Source: Cristatella mucedo (Eukaryota; Bryozoa; Phylactolaemata; Cristatellidae). From it: a DNA stretch of 64,000 nucleotides. Below, piece after piece: positions 14,151 to 26,010 of this stretch. The DNA lies in the NCBI GenBank assembly GCA_009760855.2, contig WPIO01000013.1, forward strand, positions 5,328,501 through 5,392,500, written 5' to 3'. The translations under genes were made by a program, and so were the position numbers. Numbering within the stretch: the first letter of the stretch is position 1; each line of letters starts with the position of its first letter. The notes under the pieces are model-generated. The model did no database searches and was not told the DNA's origin. It saw only the letters and a list, made by a program, of their open reading frames with translations.

Positions 14151-14152
<2 letters not shown>

Positions 14153-14399
14153 ACTAACGCCCTAGTCACACAGGCTAACATCCCCAGCGTTTATTTATTA
14201 AACTAGACCTCCCGTTGACTATTGAACCCGCCAGCTGCGAATCGCGAGTCGTATTGATTGCTGGGGGCCATCGCGGGCAGCGGGAGCTTAAGTCAGGCCG
14301 ACTCCTTTGTGTTTCGTCGCACGCGCTCACTAATAATAGGCCTCTTGGCAGCGCCCCAAGAGCTACCAACGGTTGCGAGTTAGCAGTGTACATACCGAT

Positions 14400-15235
14400 T
14401 AGCGCCGAGGCTCCGCGTCGCGATCTCGACGAAGCCGGGGCATGAGCGCTGAGGCGGCGATGCGCGGCGGCAGCTAGCAGCGGCGCGTGGCCCGCGAGCG
14501 AATTACTGCTAACAAGGGTCGATAACTCCTCCTAAACCGGGCGCCTGAGTGAGCAGATAAATCGACGCCTGGTGCGCCAGCCTTGCGTGTCGCTTCCACG
14601 TCGAACAACTCGCTGCGAACGAAGCGAAATACCGAAGAGCGGGTCGCCGCCTAGTCGGTAGACCAGTTGTAAATGTCGGAAGTACTTGCCGACGGCACCT
14701 CTGACGGCGGAAGACGGCAGGCCGCCGCTAGCTAGTTAGGAGCGCGAGCTGGCCTGGGCGTCGTCATCGTCGGCCGCCGCACTAACGCGGCGAGTCGCAG
14801 CCGGCGACCGCTGACCTTAACCGTGCGGTACGGTTAAGGAAAGCGGCTGCAAGACCGGCGGCAAGTGCACCGCTGTCGTCAACTGAGCGGTCGAGGCTAT
14901 TTCGCGCCAAGCGTAGCGCTAGCGTTCGATCGCGATGCACCGGCTCGTCGCTACCCTAGCGGAACCAACCGGAAAAACTGACCGCAGTGTGCTCTCACAG
15001 GCCGACGCTTCGAGATCGGCATGGCCAGCTGAGCTGCCTGCTGCAAATCTTTTTGAAACAAGCGGCGCCGCGCGCGCGCTCTCTCGCTCTCTTCCTTTTC
15101 TCGTCCGTCTCTTTCTACACTGTCCTGCTTTGTCCTCTCCTCGGGAAGGAGAGGGAGGACAAGTCAATAGTTAGCGCTGGAAGAATTGTCAGCGCTACGG
15201 CCCGCGTTTCCGCCCATCCTGATCGTGTCCTCTGC
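14400..15235. promoter_or_regulatory. CpG-rich island, candidate promoter region
   Basis: CG dinucleotides are dense (for example GGCGGCGATGCGCGGCGG and GCGCCGCGCGCGCG) compared with the surrounding AT-rich sequence. In animal genomes such islands often mark promoters. Its position upstream of the minus-strand channel exons makes it a candidate 5' end for that gene, but no first exon could be recognised and no TATA or initiator is convincing. This is inference from base composition only. Confidence 0.35.
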
Positions 15236-15239
15236 GTTT

Positions 15240-15350
15240 TACCCAAGGTAAGGCCTTTTAACGACAGGGGTCGCGGGCTCGAGCACTGCGGCTTATGTAA
15301 AGCGACTGAATAAAGATTAAGTTGGGCTTTACAGGTGCCGGCATTATTTT
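15240..15350 (+). mobile_element. SINE family 1 (tRNA-derived), partial
   Basis: The B-box-like GGGCTCGAGCACTGCGG is followed by TATGTAAAGCGACTGAATAA, TTAAGTTGGGCTTTACAG and an ATTATTTT end. This is the plus-strand order of the SINE seen in reverse at 39260-39404. The A box region is poorly conserved and the 3' stem-loop is degraded. Confidence 0.55.
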
Positions 15351-17690
15351 AGCTGCCACGTCAAACTACTTCCCGTCTGTGCTTCACTGGCCTCTTATCG
15401 AGCATCGAATCAATTTCAACGTTCAAGATGTCTGGCGGCTTACAGCTCGCTTCACTCGCTCGCATCGGCCAAACTATCCGGCTTCCTAGGCCGTACAGTG
15501 TCCTCTCGCATCCTGGAGAGACAAAAGCACCTGTACAGAGTCAGAATCCTATACAAGGTCCTATAACAATAGTCATAATAATGAGGATAATAATAAATGT
15601 CATCAGAAGGCTCCCTCAGGGACCGGACGTCCGGGTGGTCCCTCATCAGCTCCGCTCTCGTTTGCAGCACCGCGGGTGTTTTCCGATTCCATTGTAAGTC
15701 GCTTTACATTAGTTGGTCCGTACCGTAGAGTCGTACTCCCTTCAAACTCACTTTCATTTGAACGAGGCAGGTAGACGTAATATTCCAGAATTATTCAAGC
15801 GCTCCGATTATTCGCATGCTCCTTCTATGCTTTCCTGCAGTCGTCATCTTCAGCTCCGCACGAAGAAAGCCAGCCAGCCAGCCTCACGCGAGTAGTACTT
15901 GCACAGCTCGCTCGCTCGTTCTCTGTAAGCTTATCAGATGAGCCTAGCACGACGGACCCACGCCCGAATACTACGGCTACAGGATGAGTCCATGTTGTTG
16001 CAGCGAGAGCCAGCGAACGGCGTACCTTTTTATAGCTCACAGTGGGAGTGGACAGACAAGGTCAGTCGTAGTGCCTGACGAGTAAACGAACGGCCGGCCT
16101 CAGGCAGTTTGAGACTCAAGGTTGAATTTGGCCTTGGTTAGATGGCCTTTGTAATCAGCATTGGGCGCGGACAGAGCAAGGAGTAAAAGGGCAGTAATTC
16201 TCCAGTTTTCGTCGCAGTTTCCCAACTTGTCCGCACGGACAAGAATTGATGTTGATGAAGCATAATCCAAAGTCAAACCGATAACCTAACCTGGTCCATC
16301 ACTGAAACAAAGAGCTGGGCAGAGTTGGCAGCTCCGTCCCGGAGATAGAGGAAATTTACTTCATTCCTGCTTCAAACGATTGAAAAGTCGTTTCGAATCA
16401 GTATTGGGCACCGGCGGCTGAATGTCAAAAATATTTAAATCCAAGAAAATTATACTCGGCGCTTATTTAGTTTATGCCACGCATAATGACTTCGCTTGCT
16501 TATTGCTTCAGAAGTAGCACGCCAAAGAGCAAGCCGATTTCTCTAATTAATAGAACCGTACCAGTGCTTTACTAAGAAATTAAACACTTTGCAAGTGGCG
16601 TATTGGTGATTATTGACTTTGGTCATAAATAAATAAAGTTATCATTGCAATATATTAGGCTGCACTACCCTACTTATATTAAAGAATGTGATTAGGTTAG
16701 GCCTGCTTAAATATAAAGAGCTTCTATATAAATGCCTGATTTAATCATCTTGACTCGGTCAATAACGCTGTCATTGGTATTAGTTGGTTGAGCTCAGAGG
16801 TTCAAACATCTTTGGTAGTATTAAGGTCAGAGTACACATCTGTCTGTATTCTGCTTGAACGGAATGACTAGAGCAGGCTGGTAAGTTGGTGAGTGATTGA
16901 CATTTTCTTATAGATTGAAGGAAAAATTCGTCACTGACCTCTTTAAGCAAGCGCGGAAGAACTGTGAAAATCGCGAAATCATAGTTAAATAATGCCGATC
17001 GATACTCGAATACGTCTATCGACACTAGAAACAAAGTCCAGATGCTTCACCATTTCGATGTCGCTCTAGAGTCAGTAATATGCCAGTGCTGATAACAGAA
17101 ACATTTATAAAATTACGCTTATCTTAACGTTCATCCTAACTGACGGCTTCTCAGAGAGGTACGCGGACCGGCGGCTGTGGCAGTCCTTTGTAGAAAAAGA
17201 GATGTTTGTCTGGTCGGAATCTAGAGTTGAACTGCTGCAAACCGGTCAAACTAGTGGCTAATTGAGACGCTGTCTAAACATCTCTACTAACTTTCCGGAG
17301 TTTTCCCTACCATTGCAAAGTTAGTGTGCACGTACAAGCAAAGCAATGATCCGCTGATTTAATAGCTTCATTTATATCGCAGCAGAAGAGTCCAAGTGGC
17401 TTCCACTCCCACTTGGACTGAACAATGGGGAACTGCCTGCTGCAGAGCTCGAAGCCACGACTCAGGGTGTCAAGTGCGAGCGAATACTGCCTGCAGCGCT
17501 TTGACGAAGTTGTATAAATCATTTAATTCTATTTTTATTTTTCAACGAGCAAGTAAGCTCACACAGCGTAAATCGACGCGATTGACTGCAGTCTCAAATC
17601 GGCAATAGCCCGGAATGCGCTTGTTAAAAGCCGTCTCACGTCGTCGTGCAGCGTCGACGTGCGCCTACAGAATCGGTAAGCACACCTCGA
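15351..17690. other. No supported gene; AT-rich after 16.4 kb
   Basis: About 2.3 kb with short open frames only. A small ATAATAATAAA cluster at about 15576-15600 is not accompanied by a LINE A stem-loop. I see no exon with family similarity. Confidence 0.5.
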
Positions 17691-17734
17691 CGATGCGTTT
17701 CGTACTGCACGCAATCACGAATGAAGCGGGGCTT

Positions 17735-17763
17735 GGGTGGGTGGGTGGGTGGGTGAGTGGGGG
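17735..17763 (+). other. Potential G-quadruplex
   Basis: GGGT is repeated five times, followed by GAGTGGGGG. Five runs of three or more G separated by single bases fit the strongest class of intramolecular G-quadruplex motifs. It sits at the edge of a GC-rich stretch. Confidence 0.6.
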
Positions 17764-18004
17764 CAGGAGCCCCTCCTCCTCCTCACCCACCGGTGGACGA
17801 CCCAGCAGCGGCACGCCCTTGGGCGCCGCGAAGAACGTCCCGTTTAGTTTAGGAAGGAGTTTCTATTGCTACTGCCCGGTGGCTACCAGGTTTCTTTGAG
17901 GTGTTACCGGGTTTCGACAGCCGCCCAAGAAACCTATCAGGTAGCTCGCGTATTCAACGAACAGCTCTAAGGCGTTTCTCCCGATGGTGGCAAGGGGCTT
18001 TTTT

Positions 18005-18120
18005 GATAATAATAATAATAATAGATTTGATAAAATGCCCTCAGAGAAACCAATCTCTTTCTAGGCGCTTCATAGTTGCTGCAAAGTAAGCACGATCGAA
18101 TGGCTAGTGGTAGCATTTAG
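18005..18120 (-). mobile_element. LINE family A 3' end, short fragment
   Basis: AATAATAATAATAATAG is followed by ATGCCCTCAGAGAAACCAAT, CTCTTTCTAGGCGCTTCATA and TTGCTGCAAAGTAAG. This is the reverse-strand tail and 3' stem-loop of LINE A. About 110 bp remain. Confidence 0.85.
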
Positions 18121-18839
18121 GCGGTCCTTTAAAGGCAGCTGGCGCTTCGCGCCTTGAGTGCACGCACGCTTTGTGATTTGGCTTCTTTGAGACTAGTAGT
18201 TCTGTAGGTCACATTTTTAAAGGGAGTAAGTAATGCTTGTTTTTTAGTCACGTTCCGCAGAATGCAGAACTCGACGCTCAGCTTCAGACTTTGCAGTTCT
18301 CTCTCAGGCTTACCGGTTGTTCTTTCAGCGGGTCGAATCACGTCAGCCTTTTATTTTCAGACGGGGTTACGCACACCGGGCCGCCGGGCTTCGCGAATCC
18401 TCTGCTCAGCTTCAGCCTACCCAAACGGGTGGGAATTTATTTCCCGTCGGACAGAATATCCAAGGCCTTGACTTTCGGCTGCGAGCCTTCGGCGCACAGC
18501 TTCGGACTATCGTGGCCCCTGCGCGTGCCCCGATTTTCTCGGAGGGATTTAAAGAGCGCAACCGGGCGCCGCGTAGATTCGGGTCCTGCTTCTACACGAG
18601 GCTGGCGTATTTTAATCCGGGCGACAATTGAGGCGCGGCCGGGTGGCGCACCTTCGTGCGGCGCAGCTTCGCGGCCCGTCCCCCCCCGACGGGGCCACTC
18701 GGCTAGTGGGCAGCTAAGGAAGCAGCGGGAGACGCCTCTGCATCGCTTCGCAGTTGTGAACTCGCTCACGAGACTGATCGCCACTACGGTTCTTCCGTCG
18801 CTACAAAAATGAGGCTGCTGAACCAGGTAACGTTTCGGC

Positions 18840-18949
<110 letters not shown>

Positions 18950-19029
18950 GAACCTTTATAGTGTTCTCCGTCAAAGGAACTGCTTGAACAACATTTGAAA
19001 TTAAAAAAAGGAATGCCCTAGCGACGCCA

Positions 19030-19208
19030 ACGAGCTGTGGGATAAATAAATAAATACAAATAATTTGTATAGCGTATCAAGAGAACTTAATCTTTATTCG
19101 AACGTTTCACATGTAGGCCGCGGGGCTTGAGCCCGCGACCTGGGTCATTAAATAGACATCTCCCTGACCTTGGTCGATGCGAGCACCTTAGCTTTGAGCC
19201 GTATCTCC
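19030..19208 (-). mobile_element. SINE family 1 (tRNA-derived)
   Basis: In reverse orientation the element shows a tRNA-like head (A-box-like segment in GCTAAGGTGCTCGCAT, B-box-like GGGCTTGAGCCCCG; about 19115-19205). It then has the conserved 3' stem-loop region (AGAGAACTTAATCTTT at 19078) and an AAATAAATAAATAC tail. Several stem bases differ from the consensus, so this is an older copy. Confidence 0.8.
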
Positions 19209-20006
19209 CCTATCTGCCTAATCCTGGCACCTCTGTGTGGGACGTACGATATTTTTTCGATACGTTGTGACAGTTTAGGTGTGCAAGTAGCCAAGTCTTC
19301 CTGTTGACCATCGATGGTCTTCGTACCAATTCATCGTGGATACCCTAGTCACTGCCAGGAAAAAATAAGTTATTTCCTTGCCTACATAGTTTCTAAATCA
19401 TTGAAACTCCACCAATCCCTATAACAAATACTGAAGTTCAATCAATCAGCTGATTCAAGTAAATCGAGCACACTGGAAAAAGTGCGTCTGTTCTCTGCTT
19501 GCTAAGTATCGTCGGATGAGGGAATGCAGTGGGTGGTCTGATGTCACACTTCCGACGTGTTCACTTACGCTAAAGTTTGCCTACTGGTCTGGCTGAATGT
19601 ACATATACAGGCACCGGTACAGTGTATTTGTGCGTACGCCTGCGTTTAAGCAGGAGCCGCACTGAGCTGTCGCAATTTAGAAATGCCACAGGGTGCTAAA
19701 AATGCAACTACTCTCATAAGATGCAGTTCTCCTAGTACTAACGTATTAATATTGGCTAACACAATTCCACGTTGTCGTCACTAAGTATCGGATCCTTAGC
19801 AGACAGCTTTTTTGTGATTGCGAAAACATTCCTGTGCTCCTACGCCTTTGCTACTCCTTTACGTCATGTACATTTTGTTTTGGAATATGGTAACACATTC
19901 GACATCATTACAAGCCTAAAAGTGTCTCATAAACATTTATGAGTGTATCGAACCTGTAGCTTGTTCGCACCGCACACAGAACGCTGGCACAGGACCAACA
20001 CCAACA

Positions 20007-20295
20007 ATTTAATAATAATAATAATAATAATTCACTTGATAAAGCGCCCTCAGATAACTCAATCTCTCTCTAGGCGCTTACATTTTACATTTGCTGTGAA
20101 GTGAAATGTAATTGAATGGTAAGTAAAATCATGCTTGAAAAAACAAACGAAATGAATAATATGGTTAAGGGTGACATGCACAGGGTCAGCATGCAAATGT
20201 GGTTAGTGGCAGCATGCACAGTGTCAGCACGCATAAGCACATCAAAGACGAATCACAGGGACCCACTAAATGCTGTCCTAAATAGGTGCGTTTAT
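20007..20295 (-). mobile_element. LINE family A 3' fragment
   Basis: It begins with about 24 bp of AAT repeats, then the stem-loop AAGCGCCCTCAGATAACTCA ATCTCTCTCTAGGCGCTT, then the 3' untranslated region. That region reads CAGGGTCAGCATGCAAATGT and GGACCCACTAAATGCTGTCC, and is shared with the copies at 35677 and 47908. The fragment ends before the reverse-transcriptase frame. Confidence 0.9.
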
Positions 20296-20419
20296 TATAC
20301 TACTCACAGAGCAGAGCGGAGCACAACTTCATTCGCCCCTCTCTCCCACAGAACCGTCAGTGCTTACGTATTTACAGTTGTTGTCTGTACAATAATCGAT
20401 AGAGGATGCCAATTTGGTG

Positions 20420-22640
20420 AGAAAGGCGGGTCGCGGGGCGGAGTCGAAAAGAACGTCCACCGGGTTCCATTGGGTTGGCCTTGGTCGCTCCTGGCGGATG
20501 CGGAAAGACCCCCCCATGCCGGCGTGAGCGCTCATCCTCGTTTTCTGTGCGTTTGTTGGGCCGCTTGAGGAAGCGGATTTTCCCGCTATGGAGAGATGAT
20601 TCGCCGCAAAGGTATGGCAGCTTCTCGCGGCGCGCCCGAATCGCATATCGCGTAGATTCGCAGCGGATCGTAGCACGTGAGCGCATGCATGGGAGGTGGT
20701 GCCTCTCAGTTCTGGTCTAGGTCTCCGGCGGTCTGCCCGGTTACGGAGAGCGGCGGCGGCGGAATATCCGCCGCCACTGTCCTCTGTCGCTCACCCAGCT
20801 GGAGATGTGAAGTTGGTCGTTAAATTATATTTTAAAAGAGTTCGGAAAGCGAGAACGGTCCGATGTGGACGCGGTTGTAAGTCGTAGTTCTAGATATAAC
20901 GTAACGACTCTCCGATCCTTCGCCAAGTTGGTCTGAGCTTCGGAGGCCGGCATGGGCAGATAATTTAACTGCAGGGCTGCCGTTGCCCCACGTAAAAGCA
21001 CCTGCTGCTTCAGCCCGCCGACAGGCCTTTTGACAGTTCCGGGCTGCTGGCCAGGACCGTCGCTCTGTGTGCAGATGTACTTCCGGACACGAGTTCATTT
21101 TGGAAGAGGCTGTCCACACGTTGGGCACAATGGCAATTTGCGAATGTAAGGTGACTTAACTGCATCTCTATTTCTCCGAGGGTCAGTGTGATTTTGTTAC
21201 GCTGGCCGAATAGACGCATGCTGCCGCCCACACCTTGTAGTGGAGTTTACGGGTGCCAGTGACGCCACAAAGAAAACAGCATATATTTGGTATGTATTGT
21301 AGCCCAGGAGGCGAACGACCTCGTTAGTGTGGTCATGGAGTACGAACTCGGCAGCATTAGGATTTCACATATCTTGGGACTTGCTGGATAGGGAGGGGCA
21401 GCTGTTTGGCTCAGGCCGGCTCCCACGGTCGTGGCACGCAGGGTCAAGGCTCGGTCACACATGCTTGGCTTCCCCAAGCAAAGGTGCAGAAAAAAAGGAC
21501 CGTTCTTCTACGCAGCCTAAGCTTTCTGTTATGTGCCAAATGGGGTTACCCCTGAGGAGGAATGTCCCAAACTCGGCCACATGTTTTCACCTGGCAGAGT
21601 GCCTGCCGTGGCTATAGCTATTAACTACTGTGCCTACTCCTCTGGCCTGTTCTTATTTATTCGTGCATCGGGATGCATTCCACGGTACTTGTGCTCATGC
21701 ATCCACCTGGAGCCAAGATCTCATTTCTCTCTTTAGGCTGAAGTCACCTGTGTATCCTATGTGTTGTAGAACTTGGCCACATAAGTCGGTGCATCTTACG
21801 GTGGTGCCCTAGCTCTGCAAGGGTGCTAGTGAAATGAATCTACTGGTACAGTGGCCGAACTAGCGAAAGGGACGCATCTCTGATGCGAATTACTAGCCTT
21901 TAAGCACTTACCATAATGAGACTGTAGGGTTGCTGATTATCTTATGGCAGTAAGGCTTTCTGCAAACTTTCGATAGCTCCACGTGGTCACGGTGCACACA
22001 CGAAAAGATCAGGGCTCCAGCCGAGCCGCATGTCACACGCCTGCGTTGCGCGGTTCATGTGAGTCAAGGCTCGCTACAGCATTTGTAGGGCGGCCACAAG
22101 ACTGCAGAACAGACGAAGCTCCCTCTTCCCCCCTACTCCGCTTGGACTGCCATTGACCCAGGTTGCAGCGCTGCTGCAGAGGTTGGGGCGGTGGGGCAGC
22201 GGTGGAAGGGCAGAGCTCGTGCTCAGAGCTCTGCGAAGCCGCCTGCCGACCGACGAACGCTAAGCCTTTGAGCAAACCGACAGGGCTTGGGTTAGCAGAC
22301 ATTCATCTATTGTGTCTAGTGCTGGCCCCGCGAGACCCAGCCGGCGCTCGGGCGTAACGCCGAGCTCCGAAGCGTTACGCTCTGGGGCAAGAGGGAGCCG
22401 CGCTTGCTTGGGTTGCTTTGCTTTCCCTCTCCGGAACGGCCTTACACCGAAACGAAATTTCGCGCTCGCCATCTCGCTGCCGCGGAATGCCGATTGCCGA
22501 TTCGTTGCTCAATGGCGGCGCGCTTCTGCCCTGTCGATCCTGTGAATGCTGATACCTGTAGGAGACCGCCAGCCGAAGTGGGCCGCCGCCGCAGCTGCCT
22601 TCACTTTGGGAGAGGCCTCTACGGCCACTGTCGGCCGACG
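20420..22640. other. Patchy GC-rich sequence upstream of the glycosyltransferase gene
   Basis: CpG-dense pieces at 20.42-20.88 and 22.3-22.64 kb flank a less GC-rich stretch. No exon is supported on either strand; frames of 60-140 codons reflect base composition. The piece directly before 22,652 is the likely 5' untranslated region and promoter of the plus-strand gene. I see no clear TATA box. Confidence 0.4.
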
Positions 22641-22651
22641 ACCGGCTTGCA

Positions 22652-24379
22652 ATGGTGCGCAGCACACTGCCGCCTCCGCCTCGCCAGCTGCTGCTGCTGC
22701 TACTCGCCGCCTCCGCCATGGCTCTCGTCTTCGTGGTCATCTACGGTGCGCGCATGGACTGCGCGCTCGACGATCGAAGTCGCCGAGGCGACGGCAATGA
22801 CGTCGAGATTGACGAATCGCCAATAGCCGGCGCGGACCGCTATCAAGGCCACTACGGCGGCGGCGACGACGACGATGGCGACTCGGCGCCCGATCGTCGG
22901 GCTCGAGCCAGGCACGCGCAGCGTATCCGCTCGCTTCGCGCCGAGCTGCAGCGCCTGCAGGAGGAGGTCGAACGTCGCCGCCGGCAGCTGCTGGTCGTCG
23001 CCACGGCCGCAGCTGCTGCAAACGACAGCGGCGGCAGAGGCGACTACTGCCGCCTCCTGCTCGAGCAGAAGCTCGGGCAGAGCGAAGTGCCACCGCGCGC
23101 TGCCGCCGGCGAGACCGAGGCCGACGTTGTGCCATACGTGCGCTTCACCGTGGCGAAAATGTACCCGGTGCTGCAGGGCCTGGGCAAGCGCGTCGTCGAG
23201 AGGCCGATCGGCGCCAAGCGCGAAGAGTTCGCCGAGGTGATCGTCGCCGCCGTCAACTTTCTCAACGCCAACGCCTCTGCGCAGTCGCCGGCGTCGACGT
23301 CGCGCTACCAGCCGTCCGACTTCCTCGAGGGCATCTACCGCACGCAGGACGCGGTGGGCTCTCACTACGAACTCTACTTCCGTGCCGCCCCGGGCCAGAG
23401 TCGCGTCGAGGCAGCCGCAGCTTCCACCAGACGGGTGACACTGTTCAGGCCGTTCGGCGAGCTGGCCGTGGTCGGCGTCAGGGAGAGGGCTCGCGAGGAG
23501 ATCGTCAACGTGGTCGTGTCGCTGTCGTCCGGCCGCCTCGACTCGTTTGCGCGCTTCCTGGAGAGCTTCGCCGACCGATGCATCAAGCGAGACAAGTACC
23601 TCTATCTGACCGTCGTCTACGCGGGCTATGACGACGGCGGCGGCAACGACGGAGGTGGCGGCCTGAGGACGGCGCAGGAGCTGCTGCAGAGCTTCGCCGT
23701 TCGCCACGCCTACAGGCAGTTCAGCCTCGAGGTGGCCGACGGTGCGGGCGGTGACGGGCGCAACTTCTCGCGCGGCGCCGCGCTCGACCAGGGCGTGCGC
23801 TCGTGGCGCCGCTCGGACGACGCGCTCGTGTTCCTCTGCGACGTCGACGTCGTGTTCGGCCTCGACTTCCTGCGCCGCTGCCGGCTCAACGCCGACGCCG
23901 GCGCTCGCGTCTACTTCCCCATAGTGTTCAGCCTGTACAATCCGTCGGTCGTCTACACGATGCACGGCCGGCCGATGCCGCCACCGAGCGAGCAGCTGGT
24001 CGTGTCGGCCGACGCCGGCTTCTGGCGCGACTTCGGCTACGGCATGGCCTGCCTGTACAGGTCGGACTTCTTGCGAGTGGACGGCTTTGGCGGCCGCGAC
24101 ATCGAGGGCTGGGGCGTCGAGGACGTGCTGCTGTATCGCAAGTACGTGCGCCTGCCCGACGTGGCCGTGGTGCGCGCCACCGACCCGGACATATTCCACG
24201 TGTACCACGAGAAGAAGTGCGACTCGACACTGCCCGACGAGCAGTACCGCGGCTGCATCCGCTCGAAGGCGCTCAGCGAGGCCTCACACCAGCAGCTCGG
24301 CCTGCTCGCTTTCAAGAGCGAGATCGATGCGCGCAACGAGCGGCAGCGCCTCCTCCGTCGCCGCTCGGGTCGCGTCTGA
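22652..24379 (+). CDS. CSGALNACT: Chondroitin sulfate N-acetylgalactosaminyltransferase, single exon
   Basis: A 575-residue type II Golgi enzyme. It has a short cytosolic tail, a membrane anchor at about residues 13-31 (LLLLLLAASAMALVFVVIY) and a coiled-coil stem at about 85-115. The luminal catalytic domain runs from about 155 to 560. Family landmarks are NFSRGAALDQG (371-381), the metal-binding DVD (397-399) and GWGVEDVLLYRKY (486-498). They are followed by DPDIFHVYHEKKC (511-523) and RSKALSEASHQQLG (537-550). This family transfers GalNAc in beta-1,4 linkage to glucuronate to start and extend chondroitin chains; the last motifs favour CSGALNACT over the chondroitin synthase/CHPF branch. Length fits the family (about 530-545 in vertebrates) plus Gly/Asp-rich insertions. 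The first ATG is used because the anchor follows directly. Sequons lie at N207 and N371. No intron interrupts the frame, and third positions are strongly G/C. Confidence 0.95.
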   Translation: MVRSTLPPPPRQLLLLLLAASAMALVFVVIYGARMDCALDDRSRRGDGNDVEIDESPIAGADRYQGHYGGGDDDDGDSAPDRRARARHAQRIRSLRAELQRLQEEVERRRRQLLVVATAAAAANDSGGRGDYCRLLLEQKLGQSEVPPRAAAGETEADVVPYVRFTVAKMYPVLQGLGKRVVERPIGAKREEFAEVIVAAVNFLNANASAQSPASTSRYQPSDFLEGIYRTQDAVGSHYELYFRAAPGQSRVEAAAASTRRVTLFRPFGELAVVGVRERAREEIVNVVVSLSSGRLDSFARFLESFADRCIKRDKYLYLTVVYAGYDDGGGNDGGGGLRTAQELLQSFAVRHAYRQFSLEVADGAGGDGRNFSRGAALDQGVRSWRRSDDALVFLCDVDVVFGLDFLRRCRLNADAGARVYFPIVFSLYNPSVVYTMHGRPMPPPSEQLVVSADAGFWRDFGYGMACLYRSDFLRVDGFGGRDIEGWGVEDVLLYRKYVRLPDVAVVRATDPDIFHVYHEKKCDSTLPDEQYRGCIRSKALSEASHQQLGLLAFKSEIDARNERQRLLRRRSGRV

Positions 24380-25481
24380 AGAGCCCCCGGGCGGCCGCGG
24401 CGGAGGCGCCGCTGCCGCCCGGGGGGGGGGCCGTCCTTCGCTCGACCTTCTGCTTCTGCTCGTGCACGATCCGTCGGCTACGGATTGGTATTGGTATTGG
24501 TATTGCGCTCGCCCTCTCGAAGAAAAAAATCACTAGCTGCCCGTGGACCAAAGCTGCGGGGGCGCAGCGGCGGCGGCAGCAGCTCGAGCTGATCTGGCTC
24601 GGTCGTCGTTGGCGCGCGCCGGCTCGTGACGAAGTGCGGGCTGGCTGCCAGACGCAGGCGGCTGCCACAGTGGGCAGTGTCTGCATGCTCGAGCGTGTGT
24701 GCATTCGTGCCATCGGCCTCGCAGAGGCCTGCTTCTTCTGATTCGAGCGATGTCGTTCGTCGTCAATGACCAGAGGTCTTTTAATCGAAACTCGTATTGA
24801 AAACTCATTGTTGTATTGATATGAAAAAATTATCACAGATGCTAGCATTATAGCACGTTTGCATTATGGGGTAGGGGTAACGATGGGCTGGTACATGCAA
24901 GGGGCTTTCCTGATGTCGTGCCGTTGTTTTGCTGCAGGCAAAGATACGGCTGTGGCATGCAGCCAAACTCTGATTTCAGCCAGCCTAATGGACTGTTTTT
25001 TTTATGTAGCCCTACTGAATGGCCAAGTGTGGCAGCACTGTTTATGCTAGAGCAATACAAGTCGTGATGGCTTGATGAAAGTGACACGCAGCTGGATCAA
25101 GCACAAAAAGAAATCGCTCGGGATGTGCATCAGTGACTGATGTGAGCTTCCTTATTCCCTAGGTCGATTGATATTCACGATATATGATCACCGGCACTGT
25201 GATCAGTGAGTGACTTCATAACTGATTATAGATAGGCCTTCATTGGTGAAAGCACGGGTGCTGTTTAAGGACATTTTTTGTGCCCCCTCGCAAAAACATT
25301 GCAGGAGGCATCTATTGACGGTGATTACAATGCTAGCAAGTGAGGCCGATCTCCGACAATGCAGCACACTTTATAACAGTTCCGATACATCAGTTGCTTA
25401 ATACGAGCAAGTAAACCTCACAGACTAGACCATCCAGAAAGACGTGTCGTCACAAACCGTTGTACGACGGGGTTTGCCAAG
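24380..25481. other. Convergent intergenic region
   Basis: About 1.1 kb separates the stop of the plus-strand glycosyltransferase from the stop of the minus-strand armadillo-repeat gene. It should contain both 3' untranslated regions. I found no perfect AATAAA in the expected orientation close to either stop; TTATAAAGTG (minus, about 25370) is only a weak candidate. Confidence 0.55.
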
Positions 25482-25608
25482 TTACTCTGTAGCCGACTTG
25501 GTCAGAGTCACAGCCAATCCAGGTGCAAACGTATCCGCGACCTTCTGCATGGCATCCACCATTCCCGGCGTGCGAAAGAGGTTACCAATCAAGTCGCCAA
25601 AGCCATCT
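25482..25608 (-). CDS. Armadillo/HEAT-repeat protein, terminal exon
   Basis: The acceptor CTTCTTTTTCAG is followed by one base that completes an alanine codon left open by the exon at 26011-26199. The exon then encodes DGFGDLIGNLFRTPGMVDAM and QKVADTFAPGLAVTLTKSATE before a TAA stop at 25482-25484. Phases match, and the sequence reads naturally as the C-terminal tail after the last helical repeats. The alternative is that GAGTAACT is a donor rather than glutamate plus stop, but no downstream exon is visible. I do not recognise the protein by name. Confidence 0.7.
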
Positions 25609-26010
25609 CTGAAAAAGAAGAAACGTGCCTGACCAAGCCATGCTGTTGCTGCTGTAGAATCAGCAACAGTGACAAGCAGCTGGAGAGAGTATAACTGTGG
25701 AGGCTTGGCATGTATAACAAGTTCTCATGATTTCGTGCTCTTGACATTCTCATGCTCTTGATGCGTTTGGGCACGATAGGAATAAAACAGGACTAAAAGC
25801 GACGGCAGGCTAGACGGTCAAGAGAACGGCGGCGCCAAAAGAACAGGCGGCTGACGGCTGCTCGGCCAATAAGAACTGCACAGGTAAGAGTAATAAGAGA
25901 AAGCACAGCTCAAATCCCCCATCCCAGGATGCTTTCGCATCCGTCAGCACTGTACGTGGGTGCCGCAAGGCCACGCGAGGTCGGTGCTGAGCAGCAGCGG
26001 AAGCACTCAC

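Noticed and set aside
18237-18812. 191-codon plus-strand frame
   Set aside because: No domain. Composition follows the GC-rich stretch, and the last 25 codons run into a SINE family 2-like 3' end.
22700-24208. 502-codon open frame antisense to the glycosyltransferase
   Set aside because: High GC with few A/T-rich stops creates long antisense frames. It has no domain, and the plus strand carries all catalytic motifs.
23803-24741. 312-codon frame in another plus-strand phase over the glycosyltransferase
   Set aside because: Arginine- and proline-rich composition typical of an out-of-frame reading of GC-rich coding sequence.
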